64,000 nt of DNA from Pseudomonadota bacterium (GTDB taxonomy: Bacteria; Pseudomonadota; Gammaproteobacteria; Acidiferrobacterales; UBA6901): NCBI GenBank assembly GCA_021785795.1, contig JAJYEK010000004.1, positions 32,839 through 96,838 on the forward strand, read 5' to 3'. The number at the start of each line of letters is the position of its first letter. The first letter of the stretch is position 1. Position numbers and translations under genes: made by a program. Below, one piece after another: positions 46,939-56,258 of the stretch. Below the pieces are notes generated by a model. The model was not told the origin of the DNA. It was given only the letters and a program-made list of their open reading frames with translations, and searched no databases.

Positions 46939-48957
46939 ATGGCTGTGATCAATGTCCTTTCCAGGCGCCTCGCGCACTACCGAGATTGGCGCGATGACCT
47001 GATCAGGTCCGTAAGCGAATACCAGAGCTGGGCTGAGCAGCACGGGCTCGGCAGCGCCGAAGATGATCTACGAATCTACGAACTGATCGACAGCCTCAAG
47101 TCAGACCGGCTAACAGTGGCGCTGGTTGGCGAGCTTTCACGGGGCAAAACTGCGCTCATCAATGCCATATTTTTTTCTGACAGCAAGCGCCAGCTCCTTC
47201 CGTCCGATGCCGGCCGTACAACCATGTGTCCGACGGAACTTCTATTCGACGATCGTCTGCCGCCATGCCTGCGGCTTCTGCCGATAGAAACGCGGAGTTC
47301 GCCGCTCACCATTGCCGAATTGCGGCGCACACCGCTCCAGTGGACGACCCTTCCGCTGGACCTCGAATCTCCCAAGAGCATGGCCGCGACACTCCAGGAA
47401 ATCATGAAAACCAAGACCGTGAGCCTTCATGAAGCGCGCGAACTTGGCTTTTTCCGCGCGCAGGGAGAGCGCGACGCCATGCAAGCACACGCCGCCGGGA
47501 AGGCGGATATCCCGATATGGCGCCACGCAATCGTGAACTATCCGCACCCGCTGCTCAAGCAGGGGCTGGTCATCCTAGATACGCCCGGGCTTAACTCGGT
47601 CGGAACGGAGCCGGAGCTCACGCTGAGCCTGCTGCCGAATGCGCAGGCAGTCATGTTCGTCGTGGCAGCCGATACCGGCGTCACGAAATCGGATTTAGCG
47701 GTATGGAACGGCCAGGTTCAGGTGGGCACCGGGCCCGGCAGAAGCAGGTGCCTTGCCGTGCTCAACAAGATCGATACCCTGTGGGATGAGCTGCGCGGCG
47801 CGGAAGCGATTGCCGACACGATAACACGCCAGGCTCTGGAGACCGCCCGGGCACTGGGTATCAGCCAGAGCCGGGTATTTCCCGTTTCGGCGCAGAAAGG
47901 CCTGCTTGCCAAGATCAAGGGGGACAACTCCCTGAACGAACGAAGCGGCTTGCCCGCCTTGGAGGTGAATCTCGCTGAAGATCTCGTTCCCTCCAGAGAG
48001 GCCTACCTGCGCGACCAGGTCGCTCGCGAGATCGGCGACATGGTCCGCGGAACCGAGGCGCTGGTCAGCACGCGCCTCGCAGACACCGATGACCAGCTCG
48101 GAGAACTCCGCAGCCTCGGAGGAAAGAGCCGCGACGTCATCCAGGCTCTGGCAACACGCCTCAAGGCCGAGAAGGCGGCGTTCGATTCAAAGCAGCAAAA
48201 ATTTCTGTCGGCGCGGGCTGTCCTGTCGGATCAGGTCGGCATTCTCGTTGAATACCTTAGCCTGGAGAATTTTGACCGGCTTATCGCCCAAACGCGCCGC
48301 GGCATGCGGGACAGCTGGACAACGCACGGCATAAAGACCGGAATGGACAGCTTTTTCCGCCGAACCGCCGAATTGATGGACAAGGTCAACGGACAGGTCC
48401 ACCAGATCAAGGGTCTGCTCGATGCGATTTACAGGAATCTGGATGCTGGTCCGGGCATTGCGAGGCTGAAACCCGTCGGTTTCTCGCTGCTGCCATATCG
48501 CAGCGAACTGCAGCGACTCCAAGATGAGGCCGAGGCATTCCGCAACAGCCCGGTGATGCTGATGACCGAACAGCACTTCGTAATCAATAAATTCTTCATC
48601 ACTCTGGTCAGTCGCGCACGCGGCATTTTTGAGCAGTGCAATGGCGGGGCCAAGGCCTGGGGCAAATCCGTCATGACTCCGATGATGACCCGCATCCGCG
48701 AACACCGGATGCTTATGGAGCAGCGTCTGCGGAATCTCGACCGGGTCCGCGACAACCTCGAGAATCTCGGCGACCGGATTGCCGAGCTGGAGGCTGCCCA
48801 CAAGACCCTGCAAGAACAGCTACACACCATACGGGCGATGCTCGCGAAACTCAGCCCCAAGCCGGACCCGCACGACGGCCATCAAACAGGCAACGAGGCC
48901 ACCCCCGCTGCCCGCACACACCACGCGACGTGCGGTTCTGCCTCCGGCGGGTCATAA
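46939..48957 (+). CDS. Dynamin-like large GTPase of unknown role
   Basis: A 672-residue protein with a dynamin-type GTPase domain near the N-terminus: P-loop GELSRGKT (residues 64-71), a Thr-containing G2 region (GRTTMCPTEL), G3 DTPG (214-217) and G4 NKID (276-279). The rest is helical with predicted coiled-coil segments (for example RLRNLDRVRDNLENLGDRIAELEAAHKTLQEQLHTIRAML near 590-630, read in pieces) and no clear transmembrane hairpin. Bacterial dynamin-like proteins remodel or repair membranes, but this one stands alone rather than in the usual tandem pair. I take the ATG at 46939 as start; an upstream start at 46879 in the same frame is possible. Confidence 0.82.
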   Translation: MAVINVLSRRLAHYRDWRDDLIRSVSEYQSWAEQHGLGSAEDDLRIYELIDSLKSDRLTVALVGELSRGKTALINAIFFSDSKRQLLPSDAGRTTMCPTELLFDDRLPPCLRLLPIETRSSPLTIAELRRTPLQWTTLPLDLESPKSMAATLQEIMKTKTVSLHEARELGFFRAQGERDAMQAHAAGKADIPIWRHAIVNYPHPLLKQGLVILDTPGLNSVGTEPELTLSLLPNAQAVMFVVAADTGVTKSDLAVWNGQVQVGTGPGRSRCLAVLNKIDTLWDELRGAEAIADTITRQALETARALGISQSRVFPVSAQKGLLAKIKGDNSLNERSGLPALEVNLAEDLVPSREAYLRDQVAREIGDMVRGTEALVSTRLADTDDQLGELRSLGGKSRDVIQALATRLKAEKAAFDSKQQKFLSARAVLSDQVGILVEYLSLENFDRLIAQTRRGMRDSWTTHGIKTGMDSFFRRTAELMDKVNGQVHQIKGLLDAIYRNLDAGPGIARLKPVGFSLLPYRSELQRLQDEAEAFRNSPVMLMTEQHFVINKFFITLVSRARGIFEQCNGGAKAWGKSVMTPMMTRIREHRMLMEQRLRNLDRVRDNLENLGDRIAELEAAHKTLQEQLHTIRAMLAKLSPKPDPHDGHQTGNEATPAARTHHATCGSASGGS

Positions 48958-49265
48958 GGCACGCGGACCGCGCTGGCCTGCCGCCGCGAAACGAACCCCC
49001 GAAGGGCCGAACCCGCTCATCGGCTCGTTTGGCCACGGATTCCCGTCCTGCACAACCCCGATTGCCTCTGCCCGGCCGTTCCTCTCTCCGGAGCGCCCTG
49101 GGGGATGGGTCTTTCCGGAATCCGCCAGGCAACGGACCCCCTCGCCGCTTGGCGGACCGCCCCCCTTGCCGGCTGCGTAGAGGACCTGTGCTGACCGGTC
49201 GTCCTCCCCGCCCCGCCGCAGCGGTTTCGACAGCACAGTCACGTGCGCGACTTGGGGGCACCCAT
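48958..49265. other. Very GC-rich intergenic region, no gene
   Basis: This is about 310 bases between the dynamin-like gene and the terminator of the following minus-strand gene. It is rich in CCCC and GGCGG runs. Open frames on both strands exist only because stops are rare; none has a ribosome binding site or recognisable fold. Several short inverted repeats occur (for example GGAATCC-type near 49045 and 49119), but I could not define a repeat family. Confidence 0.35.
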
Positions 49266-49298
49266 AAAAAAAAGGCCGGAGGAGATGATCCTCCGGCC
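49266..49298 (-). terminator. Strong rho-independent terminator
   Basis: On the minus strand a perfect 10-bp stem (GGCCGGAGGA pairing with TCCTCCGGCC, 5-base loop) is followed by eight T. It begins 30 bases beyond the stop of the secreted-protein gene at 49328 and clearly ends that transcript. Confidence 0.92.
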
Positions 49299-49327
49299 CG
49301 CCTATCGCCAATCCTGACCGGCTCGCG

Positions 49328-50386
49328 CTATTTGCTCGCGACAGTCGCTGTCAGGGCATTCTTGATGGATCCATAGATAGTGCTGGGGATCAACGTGTTG
49401 GTCGCGAACGCCAGGTATCCCGAATCCCAGAAGTAGAGCTGCATGCGCCACATCTCGCCGTACTGGGCGACCTGCACGCGCTTGCCGTTATTGATCACCA
49501 GGACTTCGAGCGGCAGCGCAGGTGCGTGGTCGACTCCGGGATAGGGGGCATCCTTGGTCTTTCCGCGGCTCCGGAACTGTGAATTGATCCGGATGCACTT
49601 GTTCTGGGTATAGGCATTGTCAATGCCGAACCAGACCGCGTTGGTCCCTACAGGAATTTCCGAGACGATATGCCACGCGGACGAATTATCCGGGTTGCTG
49701 GCCCCCTTGCTGCTGGCATTCAGCGCAGCGGCAACCTTTGCAACGGTGGCGGCAAAGTTTGCCGGCTTTGCCTTGTATACCGTATCCTGGCTCTCACGCC
49801 AGTTGTCCCAGTCGGCCATCATCTTTGCCGGTCCGTCACCATCAAAGCTATTGAGATCGCTTTCCGAACGCAGCGGCGCGAGCTGCTTGGCAACCGGCGT
49901 TCCCGGCACTTTGTCAACAACGTTCATGATTTCCTGCGACGCAGCCTTGGCCGCAGCAAGCATCTGGGGATACTCTTTCGATTTGGCGTAATACACCATG
50001 GCCAGCGCTACCGGATTGGCCATGTCGATCTGGGTCTTCTTGCCCGGTCCGTATGTGTAGACAGCGACCCGCAGAATCTGCGCGGACACCGTATCAGGAG
50101 GCATGTCCTTGGCGACGTTTTCATACGTCGGCGAGGTTAGGATGTAAACGCGCGCTTGCTGGATGTTATGCGGTACAGCGATATTGTCTGTCGCATGCAG
50201 CACGAGATGGGACGCGGCAATGCTCTTCTCCAGGGCCTTGTTCGTCTGGGCAAAGCTGCCGGATGCTTCAAGGACGCGCTCGAAAACCCCATATTTCTGG
50301 GACGCCAAGGCACTCGCACACCACCCCATCATCGCAAGTGCCAGACCGAGCACTGCGCTCCCTCGTGTAATAGACTTTATACTCAT
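49328..50386 (-). CDS. Secreted protein of unknown function with a DUF302-like N-terminal half
   Basis: A 352-residue exported protein. A signal peptide is clear (AVLGLALAMMGWCASALASQ, cleavage after about residue 29). The ATG at 50386 has GGAGAAGGAC just upstream. The N-terminal half (SIAASHLVLHATDNIAVPHNIQQARVYILTSP..., then ILRVAVYTYGPG and MANPVALAMVYY) loosely resembles the DUF302 pattern of a small alpha/beta domain, but I am not sure. The C-terminal half (IPVGTNAVWFGIDNAYTQNKCIRINSQFRSRGKT, WRMQLYFWDSGYLAFATNTLIPS) matches nothing I know. It has its own terminator and lies beside an IS element and a Sel1-repeat protein. Confidence 0.8.
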   Translation of the reverse strand: MSIKSITRGSAVLGLALAMMGWCASALASQKYGVFERVLEASGSFAQTNKALEKSIAASHLVLHATDNIAVPHNIQQARVYILTSPTYENVAKDMPPDTVSAQILRVAVYTYGPGKKTQIDMANPVALAMVYYAKSKEYPQMLAAAKAASQEIMNVVDKVPGTPVAKQLAPLRSESDLNSFDGDGPAKMMADWDNWRESQDTVYKAKPANFAATVAKVAAALNASSKGASNPDNSSAWHIVSEIPVGTNAVWFGIDNAYTQNKCIRINSQFRSRGKTKDAPYPGVDHAPALPLEVLVINNGKRVQVAQYGEMWRMQLYFWDSGYLAFATNTLIPSTIYGSIKNALTATVASK

Positions 50387-50593
50387 GTCCTTCTCCTCTC
50401 TAGTTTTCCAGGTGGAACGATTGTGTGACAGTCGCGGGCGGCAATCTGCCCTTGCAACGCGGTCCATTTTGCTGCGAACCGGGTCCGTCCGCAACATGAG
50501 AAAAGGTGCAACTGGGGTGGCGATTTCGCGCGGCAGATCCGAGGCGCGAAAAATCCGCCGCGGTATCTTCGTAACTACTGGTATTTCAATTAC
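50387..50593. other. Upstream region of the secreted-protein gene
   Basis: About 200 bases between the secreted-protein start and the insertion sequence. It should hold that gene's promoter if it survived the insertion. No gene or clear hexamer pair is visible. Confidence 0.3.
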
Positions 50594-51935
50594 TTAACAG
50601 TTTGTTGAAAAATACCCGTTTTCTATCAAACCATGATTCTGGAACATCAAGTTGTTGAGTTCCGTTCCTCCAAGCGGGCCGTTTCGGTGCCGCTTCGGGG
50701 TTTCCGGCGTCCCTTTTGCGATCAGCGGACGCACCGCTCCCATCTATCCGGTTGGCGCCATCGCGAGCAACCGCGGCAGACGGCGCAGGTTGACGACGGT
50801 GGCGGCAAGCGTGAAGAGCAGCTCGACCTTCTTGCGCCCCCGCAGCTTCACCTGGCGGAGAATGCCGTGCTGCTTGGCATCCCCAAAGACGGTTTCGATG
50901 AGCTTGCGGGAAATGAGGCTCAGGTGATAGCCCGCATGCCGCGTCGTGCGGCCATCGATGCCGGAGGCACGGTTCGTGGTGTTCTGGGCGACGTGCGCCG
51001 TCACGTTGATGTCCCGGCAGCCCTCGATGAACGGCTCGATGTCATAGGCCTTGTCGGCGCCGACGGTCTTGCGCGCAGCTCCCGGCAGACTGCGAAGCAT
51101 CTCAAGGGCCGCCTCGCGCTCGGCGGTGCCGCTGGGCTGTGTCAGGCGCTCGTCCACCACCAGGCCATGGCGATTCTCGGTGAGCACGTGCCCGAGGTAG
51201 GCCGGGATCGCGGCGACCTTCTGGCTTCTCTTATAGAGCTTCGCGTCCGGGTCCGTTTGGCTGACATGCGTGTCATTCGTGCGCCTCTCGCCCCGGAAGT
51301 TCACCTCGGGGTTGCTGCGGGCACCGCCGCTCGGCGGGGGTGGGCCATCCTTGGAGATAAAGCTCTTCTGCGATGCCCACGCGCGGATCAACGTGCCGTC
51401 GACCGAGAAGTGTTCCGAGGAGAGAAGACGCTTCGCCCGCGCCTGATCAAGCACGCGCTCAAACAGTTCGCGCACCACGGCGTGCTCGATGAGCCGATCG
51501 CGGTTCTTGGTATAGGTCGAGTGGTCGAAGGCGCGCTTGCCGAGCGAAAGGCCCACGAACCAGCGAAACAGCATGTTGTAGGACAACTGCTCACAAAGGA
51601 GCCGCTCGCTGCGGATCCCGTAAAGAGCCTGAAGAATGAGGCCCCGAATGAGTTGTTCCGGCGGGATCGAGTCGCGCCCGGCGTCGGCATACATGGCCTC
51701 AAACGTCCGATCCATCGCGCTGAGCGCTGTGTTCACGATCTCGCGAATGGGTCGCAGCGGATGATTTGCCGGTACAAAGTCGGACAGCGTCAGGGTGGTG
51801 AAGAGACTTTCCTGCATCACATCGGCGCCGCGCATCGCTGCTCCTTGTCATTATTGAAAAACGAATGCTCCTCTTAGGACCCATGAATACGGGACGCGTT
51901 CCCTGACAACGTGGCGATTTTCAACAAACTGTTAA
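50594..51935. mobile_element. IS5/IS1182-type insertion sequence, apparently complete
   Basis: A 1334-base element (50598-51931) with perfect 14-bp terminal inverted repeats CAGTTTGTTGAAAA at both ends, flanked on each side by TTAA (50594-50597 and 51932-51935), probably the 4-bp target duplication. It encodes one full-length transposase. It sits between a Sel1-repeat gene and a secreted-protein gene, both minus strand, and does not break a recognisable gene. Confidence 0.88.
50744..51835 (-). CDS. IS5/IS1182 family transposase
   Basis: A 363-residue DDE transposase, apparently intact. The N-terminal helical domain (LTLSDFVPANHPLRPIREIV...SIPPEQLIRGLILQALYGIRSERLL) precedes the catalytic core: first Asp in FSVDGTLIRAWAS, second Asp in GADKAYDIEPFI, and Glu in LIETVFGDAKQHGILRQVKLRG. 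AAGGAG lies 6 bases before the ATG at 51835. Family level is secure; the subgroup is my best guess from the N-terminal domain and the terminal repeats. Confidence 0.93.
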   Translation of the reverse strand: MRGADVMQESLFTTLTLSDFVPANHPLRPIREIVNTALSAMDRTFEAMYADAGRDSIPPEQLIRGLILQALYGIRSERLLCEQLSYNMLFRWFVGLSLGKRAFDHSTYTKNRDRLIEHAVVRELFERVLDQARAKRLLSSEHFSVDGTLIRAWASQKSFISKDGPPPPSGGARSNPEVNFRGERRTNDTHVSQTDPDAKLYKRSQKVAAIPAYLGHVLTENRHGLVVDERLTQPSGTAEREAALEMLRSLPGAARKTVGADKAYDIEPFIEGCRDINVTAHVAQNTTNRASGIDGRTTRHAGYHLSLISRKLIETVFGDAKQHGILRQVKLRGRKKVELLFTLAATVVNLRRLPRLLAMAPTG

Positions 51936-51963
51936 AGGCCTGCTCGTGGGGCGGGCGCGGGAA

Positions 51964-52740
51964 TCACCGGTGCGTTTTCAGGACCTTCAGCGCTTGGATC
52001 GCTTGGCCAAACCCCTGTTTGGCGGATAGCTGCCAGAGGCGGAGCGCCTGAGTACGGCTGGCCTTGACCCCTTCACCCATGATGTACATGAGTCCGAGGT
52101 TGAACTCGGCAGGCGCATAACCATGTTCTGCAGCCATGCCCCACCACCGCACGGCCTCTGCGGGATTCGGCCCGACACCCCTTCCTCGGGCATACAGCAG
52201 TCCGAGGTTGAATTGTGCCTGGATATGCCCCTGTAAGGCCGCCAAACGCCACCATCGCGCTGCTTCGCGCAGGTTGTACGGCACGCCGATTCCTCTGGCG
52301 TAGAATACACCGAGGTTGTACTGGGCCGTGACGTGCCCCTGCTCTGCGGCGCGCCGATACCATTTGGCGGCAATGGTCGGGTTCTGGTCTATGCCCGCCT
52401 TGGCATCGCCTGTGGCATAAAGCTCCCCCAGGGCAAACTGCGCATCCGGGTTCCCGTCTTCCGCCAGCAACCGCCACAACTGAGCAGCACGGTCATGATG
52501 GCCCTGGCTGAACTGCACGAGACCCTGCTTGTACAGACGCTCTCCCGAACTGGAAACCTGTCTGTATAGCGGCATTTGGACAGTGATGCCTCCAATTGGT
52601 ACATCCGAAGCACCAGCAGGATATGGACCGAGCGCAAGCGCGGCGATTCCCGCGACGAATAGCCCTACGCGAACCATTGCCATGCGTGATCCATAATGAT
52701 AGTGAATATTCACATACTTGATTAAGTGCGGAAATCTCAT
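51964..52740 (-). CDS. Exported Sel1-repeat protein
   Basis: A 258-residue protein with a hydrophobic export signal (MVRVGLFVAGIAALALGPYPAGASD, about residues 22-46) after an unusually long N-region. It has about five Sel1-like repeats (for example PDAQFALGELYATGDAKAG, TAQYNLGVFYARGIGVPYN, QAQFNLGLLYARGRGVGPN, PAEFNLGLMYIMGEGVKAS). Sel1 repeats form alpha-solenoids that bind partner proteins. The ATG at 52740 follows GGAGGT and is preferred; an ATG at 52683 would give a standard-length signal peptide. The IS element lies 28 bases after its stop, so any native terminator may have been displaced. Confidence 0.85.
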   Translation of the reverse strand: MRFPHLIKYVNIHYHYGSRMAMVRVGLFVAGIAALALGPYPAGASDVPIGGITVQMPLYRQVSSSGERLYKQGLVQFSQGHHDRAAQLWRLLAEDGNPDAQFALGELYATGDAKAGIDQNPTIAAKWYRRAAEQGHVTAQYNLGVFYARGIGVPYNLREAARWWRLAALQGHIQAQFNLGLLYARGRGVGPNPAEAVRWWGMAAEHGYAPAEFNLGLMYIMGEGVKASRTQALRLWQLSAKQGFGQAIQALKVLKTHR

Positions 52741-53332
52741 TGAAGACCTCCACCGGCCGGATGCCATCGAACCTGTACAACCTTAAAATCAAGCAAAGGC
52801 CATGCCAATATGCTTTGCGCCCTGATCCCGCCTGGCATGCGATTCCTTGAACGGGCGCCATGAGAATCTACTTTCGACCCGCCGGAACGATCACCTTCCC
52901 CACACGGTTCCAGAACTGGCGATCTGCATAAAGGCGCAACAAACAAACCACATGGGCCGTGGACCCGTCCGGATTGCCACAAATGGTTCGTATTCCGGAG
53001 CCGGCGATCCCGTCCGCCACGATGTACCTCCGGGTACAACGCTTTGCCTGAAACGGCGCAGAGAGCTGGTCAAGCAGCCTGGCAGCGATTCAGCCGGACG
53101 GCAGTGTCCCGCCTCCCGTGACGGGACCGGAGATTCGAGACTCGGGGGCTGCAGTACGCTTCGAGAGGTCCGACCTGCGGGTGCCAGCGGCTGGCATCGC
53201 ATTTACTTGCCCCGGCCTGGATGGTACAAGACGTCCTGCCCATCATGCAGATGCCTATGACGCACGAGGATCCATGGCCAGGAACCGCCGGCGGCCCCGC
53301 CGCTGGTAACCGGCCGGAACCGATCGACACCG
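52741..53332. other. Divergent intergenic region without a supported gene
   Basis: About 590 bases between the Sel1-repeat gene (minus) and the AmpG-like permease (plus). Short frames on both strands have compositions unlike proteins and no ribosome binding sites. Both promoters should lie here, but I cannot point to them. Confidence 0.35.
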
Positions 53333-54925
53333 ATGCCTGAGCGTCCCCGTGCCTGGCGGGCCATCTGGCTCGCCACCCGCAGCCGTCGCACGGCAGCGGT
53401 CAGTCTGCTGTCCTTCGCTTCGGGCCTACCGCTCGGTCTGGTCTGGATCGCCATTCCAACCTGGCTTGCCCGCAAAGGCGTCGACATCCGGGTCATCGGT
53501 CTATTCACCCTTGCGCAGGCACCGTGGAGCTTCAAGTTCCTGTGGTCGCCCTTAATCGACCGCTATGCGGTGCCGATCCCCAGACTCAGCCGCAAGCTGG
53601 GCTGGACGCTTCTGTGGCAGATCGTGCTTCTTCTGACGACCCTGCTCCTGGGAGGCGTCGCGGCAAGCGGTGATGCGATCTGGGTTGCAGGCGCCCTGAC
53701 GCTGGCCATCGCGTTTGCTTCGGCAAGCCAGGACATCGCCATAGACGCTTACGCCGTCGAGATCTTGCGCCCGCAAGAGCAGGGGATTGCGGTGGGCGCA
53801 CGCATAGCAGTCTATCGCGCCGCCATGTTCGTTGCAGGCGGTCTGACCATTACCCTCGCCGGGTTGTGGTCGTGGCCTGTAATGTTTGCCGTAATTGCCG
53901 CCCTCTATCTGCCGATGATGGCCATAACATGGTTCTCACCGACCGACGGTACCGATAGGATCCATGCGCCGCAGTCGCTGCGGGCTGCGGTATGGGAGCC
54001 CCTGGTCGGATTTCTAGCCAAGCAGCGCGCCCTCGAACTGCTCGCCTTCTTGGTCCTCTACACACTGGCCGAGAATCTCGCCGGCGCACTGGTGAGGCCG
54101 TTTCTCGTACAGGTCGGTTTCAACGACTTCGACGTCGGCGTAGCGACCGCAACGATTGGTCTGGTCGCGACTCTCACCGGAACCTTTCTTGGGGGAGCGC
54201 TGACCACGGCAATAGGCCTGGGTAACGCGCTGTGGGCATTCGGCGTGCTGCAGCTACTGTCAAACTTGGGCTATGTGCTGGTGGCCATGACCGGAGTCAA
54301 CCGCTGGGTCATGTACGGCTCGATAGGCTTCGAAAGCCTCGCCATCGGGATGGCTACCGGCGCATTCAGCGTGCTGTTGCTTCGTATGACACAGAAGGAA
54401 TTCTCCGCAACACAATATGCGCTGTTCTCGAGCATCTTCGCACTGCCGCGAATTTTTGCCGGGCCCGTGACCGGAGTAATGGTTGCGGCACTGGGGTGGC
54501 GGGATTTTTTCCTGTCCACCATGGTGATCGGAATACCGGGTCTGGTGATGCTGCAGCGCTTCTCGCCCCTCGGTACACGAGAACCACACATCGACGCGCT
54601 CGCAACCGAACCGGCACCACCACTGACTACCAGGGCCCTGATCACGCGCGGTCTTGGGGCCGGTCTTGCGGCCTTTGCCGTGGCAATCCTGTCGTTTGCC
54701 GCACTAGGGGCCCTGGGAACAATGCGTCGTACTCCGGCTAATGGATTCAGGCTCTCCGCGTCACTGACCGCCCTGCTCCATCCCCGCCAAATAGGAAACT
54801 GGATCGAACTCTTTGCGACTGTGGTCTTTGCGGTAATTTCCGGGCTGGTCGTGGCAGCCATCTCGGTCGCTCGCACGCACGCCGCCGGAGGTGGCGACTC
54901 AACGGCAGGACAAACTCCGGACTAA
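53333..54925 (+). CDS. MFS transporter, AmpG-like permease
   Basis: A 530-residue integral membrane protein with about 12-14 helices. The N-terminal block SFASGLPLGLVWIAIPTWLARKGVDIRVIGLFTLAQAPWSFKFLWSPLIDRY and DIAIDAYAVEILRPQEQG (in pieces) are AmpG hallmarks. AmpG imports muropeptides (GlcNAc-anhydro-MurNAc peptides) for peptidoglycan recycling. The long C-terminal extension with two extra helices (around 445-465 and 500-520) is also known in AmpG. MFS placement is certain; the substrate is inferred. Confidence 0.85.
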   Translation: MPERPRAWRAIWLATRSRRTAAVSLLSFASGLPLGLVWIAIPTWLARKGVDIRVIGLFTLAQAPWSFKFLWSPLIDRYAVPIPRLSRKLGWTLLWQIVLLLTTLLLGGVAASGDAIWVAGALTLAIAFASASQDIAIDAYAVEILRPQEQGIAVGARIAVYRAAMFVAGGLTITLAGLWSWPVMFAVIAALYLPMMAITWFSPTDGTDRIHAPQSLRAAVWEPLVGFLAKQRALELLAFLVLYTLAENLAGALVRPFLVQVGFNDFDVGVATATIGLVATLTGTFLGGALTTAIGLGNALWAFGVLQLLSNLGYVLVAMTGVNRWVMYGSIGFESLAIGMATGAFSVLLLRMTQKEFSATQYALFSSIFALPRIFAGPVTGVMVAALGWRDFFLSTMVIGIPGLVMLQRFSPLGTREPHIDALATEPAPPLTTRALITRGLGAGLAAFAVAILSFAALGALGTMRRTPANGFRLSASLTALLHPRQIGNWIELFATVVFAVISGLVVAAISVARTHAAGGGDSTAGQTPD

Positions 54926-54937
54926 CCTCTGCGGGCG

Positions 54938-55216
54938 TCAGCCTGTAGACCCGTTTTGCGCCCGCTCCATGAGGGCATCCAGCGCCCCATCCATATGCAA
55001 CTCCGTCAATTCCGCGAATCCTCCGACACATCTGCCATCGATTATGATCTGCGGTACTGTGCGGGCCCCGTTGGTTGCCGTCGAATATTCACGCAGGGCA
55101 GCAGCGCTGAGGTCGATGCGCACCTCAGTAAAGGGAATTCCCCACTTTTCCAAAAGGGCCTTGGCTTTCTGGCAGATGGGACAAACGCCGGTACTGTACA
55201 CTTTCACTCTGGTCAT
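54938..55216 (-). CDS. Glutaredoxin, GrxC-like
   Basis: Glutathione-dependent disulfide reductase, 92 residues, cytoplasmic. The active site is Cys-Pro-Ile-Cys (CPIC, residues 12-15) in place of the common CPYC; the cis-Pro region ARTVPQIIIDGRCVGGFAEL is typical of class I glutaredoxins. The ATG at 55216 (MTRVKVYS) gives the standard length, with GAAGGTG upstream. It fits the glutathione genes gshA and gshB elsewhere in the window. It is convergent with the permease gene. Confidence 0.9.
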   Translation of the reverse strand: MTRVKVYSTGVCPICQKAKALLEKWGIPFTEVRIDLSAAALREYSTATNGARTVPQIIIDGRCVGGFAELTELHMDGALDALMERAQNGSTG

Positions 55217-55305
55217 CGGCACACCTTCAACGTGGTTCTCGAGCTGCGTGTTGCGACACGCCCCCACAGACTATGCGAGTTGCTAGGGGTCCTGCCCCCA
55301 GCTTG

Positions 55306-56079
55306 TCATAGCTCGTACGCATAGTCGATGATCAGCGGGGCGTGATCAGAAAAACGGGTCTCCTTGTATATGCGTTCCTTCTTCGCCTTGGCCGAAATGC
55401 CTGGCGTCGCGACCTGATAGTCGATCCGCCAGCCGACGTTCTTGGCCCAGGCCTGGCCGCGGTTGGACCACCAGGTATACTGGTCCGGTCTCGGGTTGAG
55501 CTTGCGAAACACATCGACCCAGGCAAGTTCGTCGAACACCTCGGTAAGCCAGGCGCGTTCCTCGGGCAGGAATCCCGAGTTCTTCTGGTTGCTGCGCCAG
55601 TTCTTCAGGTCTATCTCCTTGTGCGCTATGTTCCAGTCGCCGCACAGAACATACTCGCGGCCGTCGCGCCGCAGCTTTTTCAGGTGCGGCAGGAACAGAC
55701 CCATAAAGCGGTACTTTGACTCCTGGCGGTGGGGTCCGGCCGAACCCGAAGGCAAATACAGCGACACGATGCTGAGCGTCCCGAAATCCGCCTGAAGATA
55801 GCGCCCCTCCCCGTCGTGTTCGCCGGAACCGAATCCGTAGTGCACACGATCCGGGGGCTTCCTGCAGTAAAGTCCGACCCCGGAGTAGCCTTTCTTGTGT
55901 GCAAAACTGAAGAAGCCCTGAAAACCGCAAGGCGCACGAAGCTGCTGGGTCAGCTGGTCGTCCTGGATCTTGATTTCCTGAATGCAGACGGCATCCGCCC
56001 TCTGGCGTGCAAGCCAGCTAAAAAGCCCCTTGGACACCGCGGAGCGGATACCGTTGACGTTGAGGGTGATGACTCTCAT
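55306..56079 (-). CDS. xthA: Exodeoxyribonuclease III
   Basis: Class II AP endonuclease and 3'-5' exonuclease of base-excision repair. 257 residues. Conserved segments: ITLNVNGIRSA, ADAVCIQEIKIQ (metal-binding Glu), SGVGLYCRKPPD, the catalytic CGDWNIAHKEIDLKN, WVDVFRKLNPRPDQYTWWSN and the C-terminal FSDHAPLIIDY with the catalytic Asp-His pair. It is divergent from pyrE, with about 225 bases between starts, an arrangement also seen in other gammaproteobacteria. Confidence 0.95.
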   Translation of the reverse strand: MRVITLNVNGIRSAVSKGLFSWLARQRADAVCIQEIKIQDDQLTQQLRAPCGFQGFFSFAHKKGYSGVGLYCRKPPDRVHYGFGSGEHDGEGRYLQADFGTLSIVSLYLPSGSAGPHRQESKYRFMGLFLPHLKKLRRDGREYVLCGDWNIAHKEIDLKNWRSNQKNSGFLPEERAWLTEVFDELAWVDVFRKLNPRPDQYTWWSNRGQAWAKNVGWRIDYQVATPGISAKAKKERIYKETRFSDHAPLIIDYAYEL

Positions 56080-56258
56080 CTGTTTCTGCCTGACGCCGTT
56101 GCGGATCCGCTGGCGGAGTCGCCAGCCTGCCCAGGCTACGCCGCATGGGTTATCTGTTCCCGCCCAAAAAGCGGGATACCATCACCGCGCAGCGCCGGCC
56201 GATTGCCGGACATCTCGGGCAGCACAGGCGTAATGGCGCACCGGCAACGCGCGCCCGC

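Noticed and set aside
48952..49311. 119-codon minus-strand frame ending at the terminator
   Set aside because: It spans a strong rho-independent terminator and a GC-rich stretch, lacks a ribosome site and matches no family.
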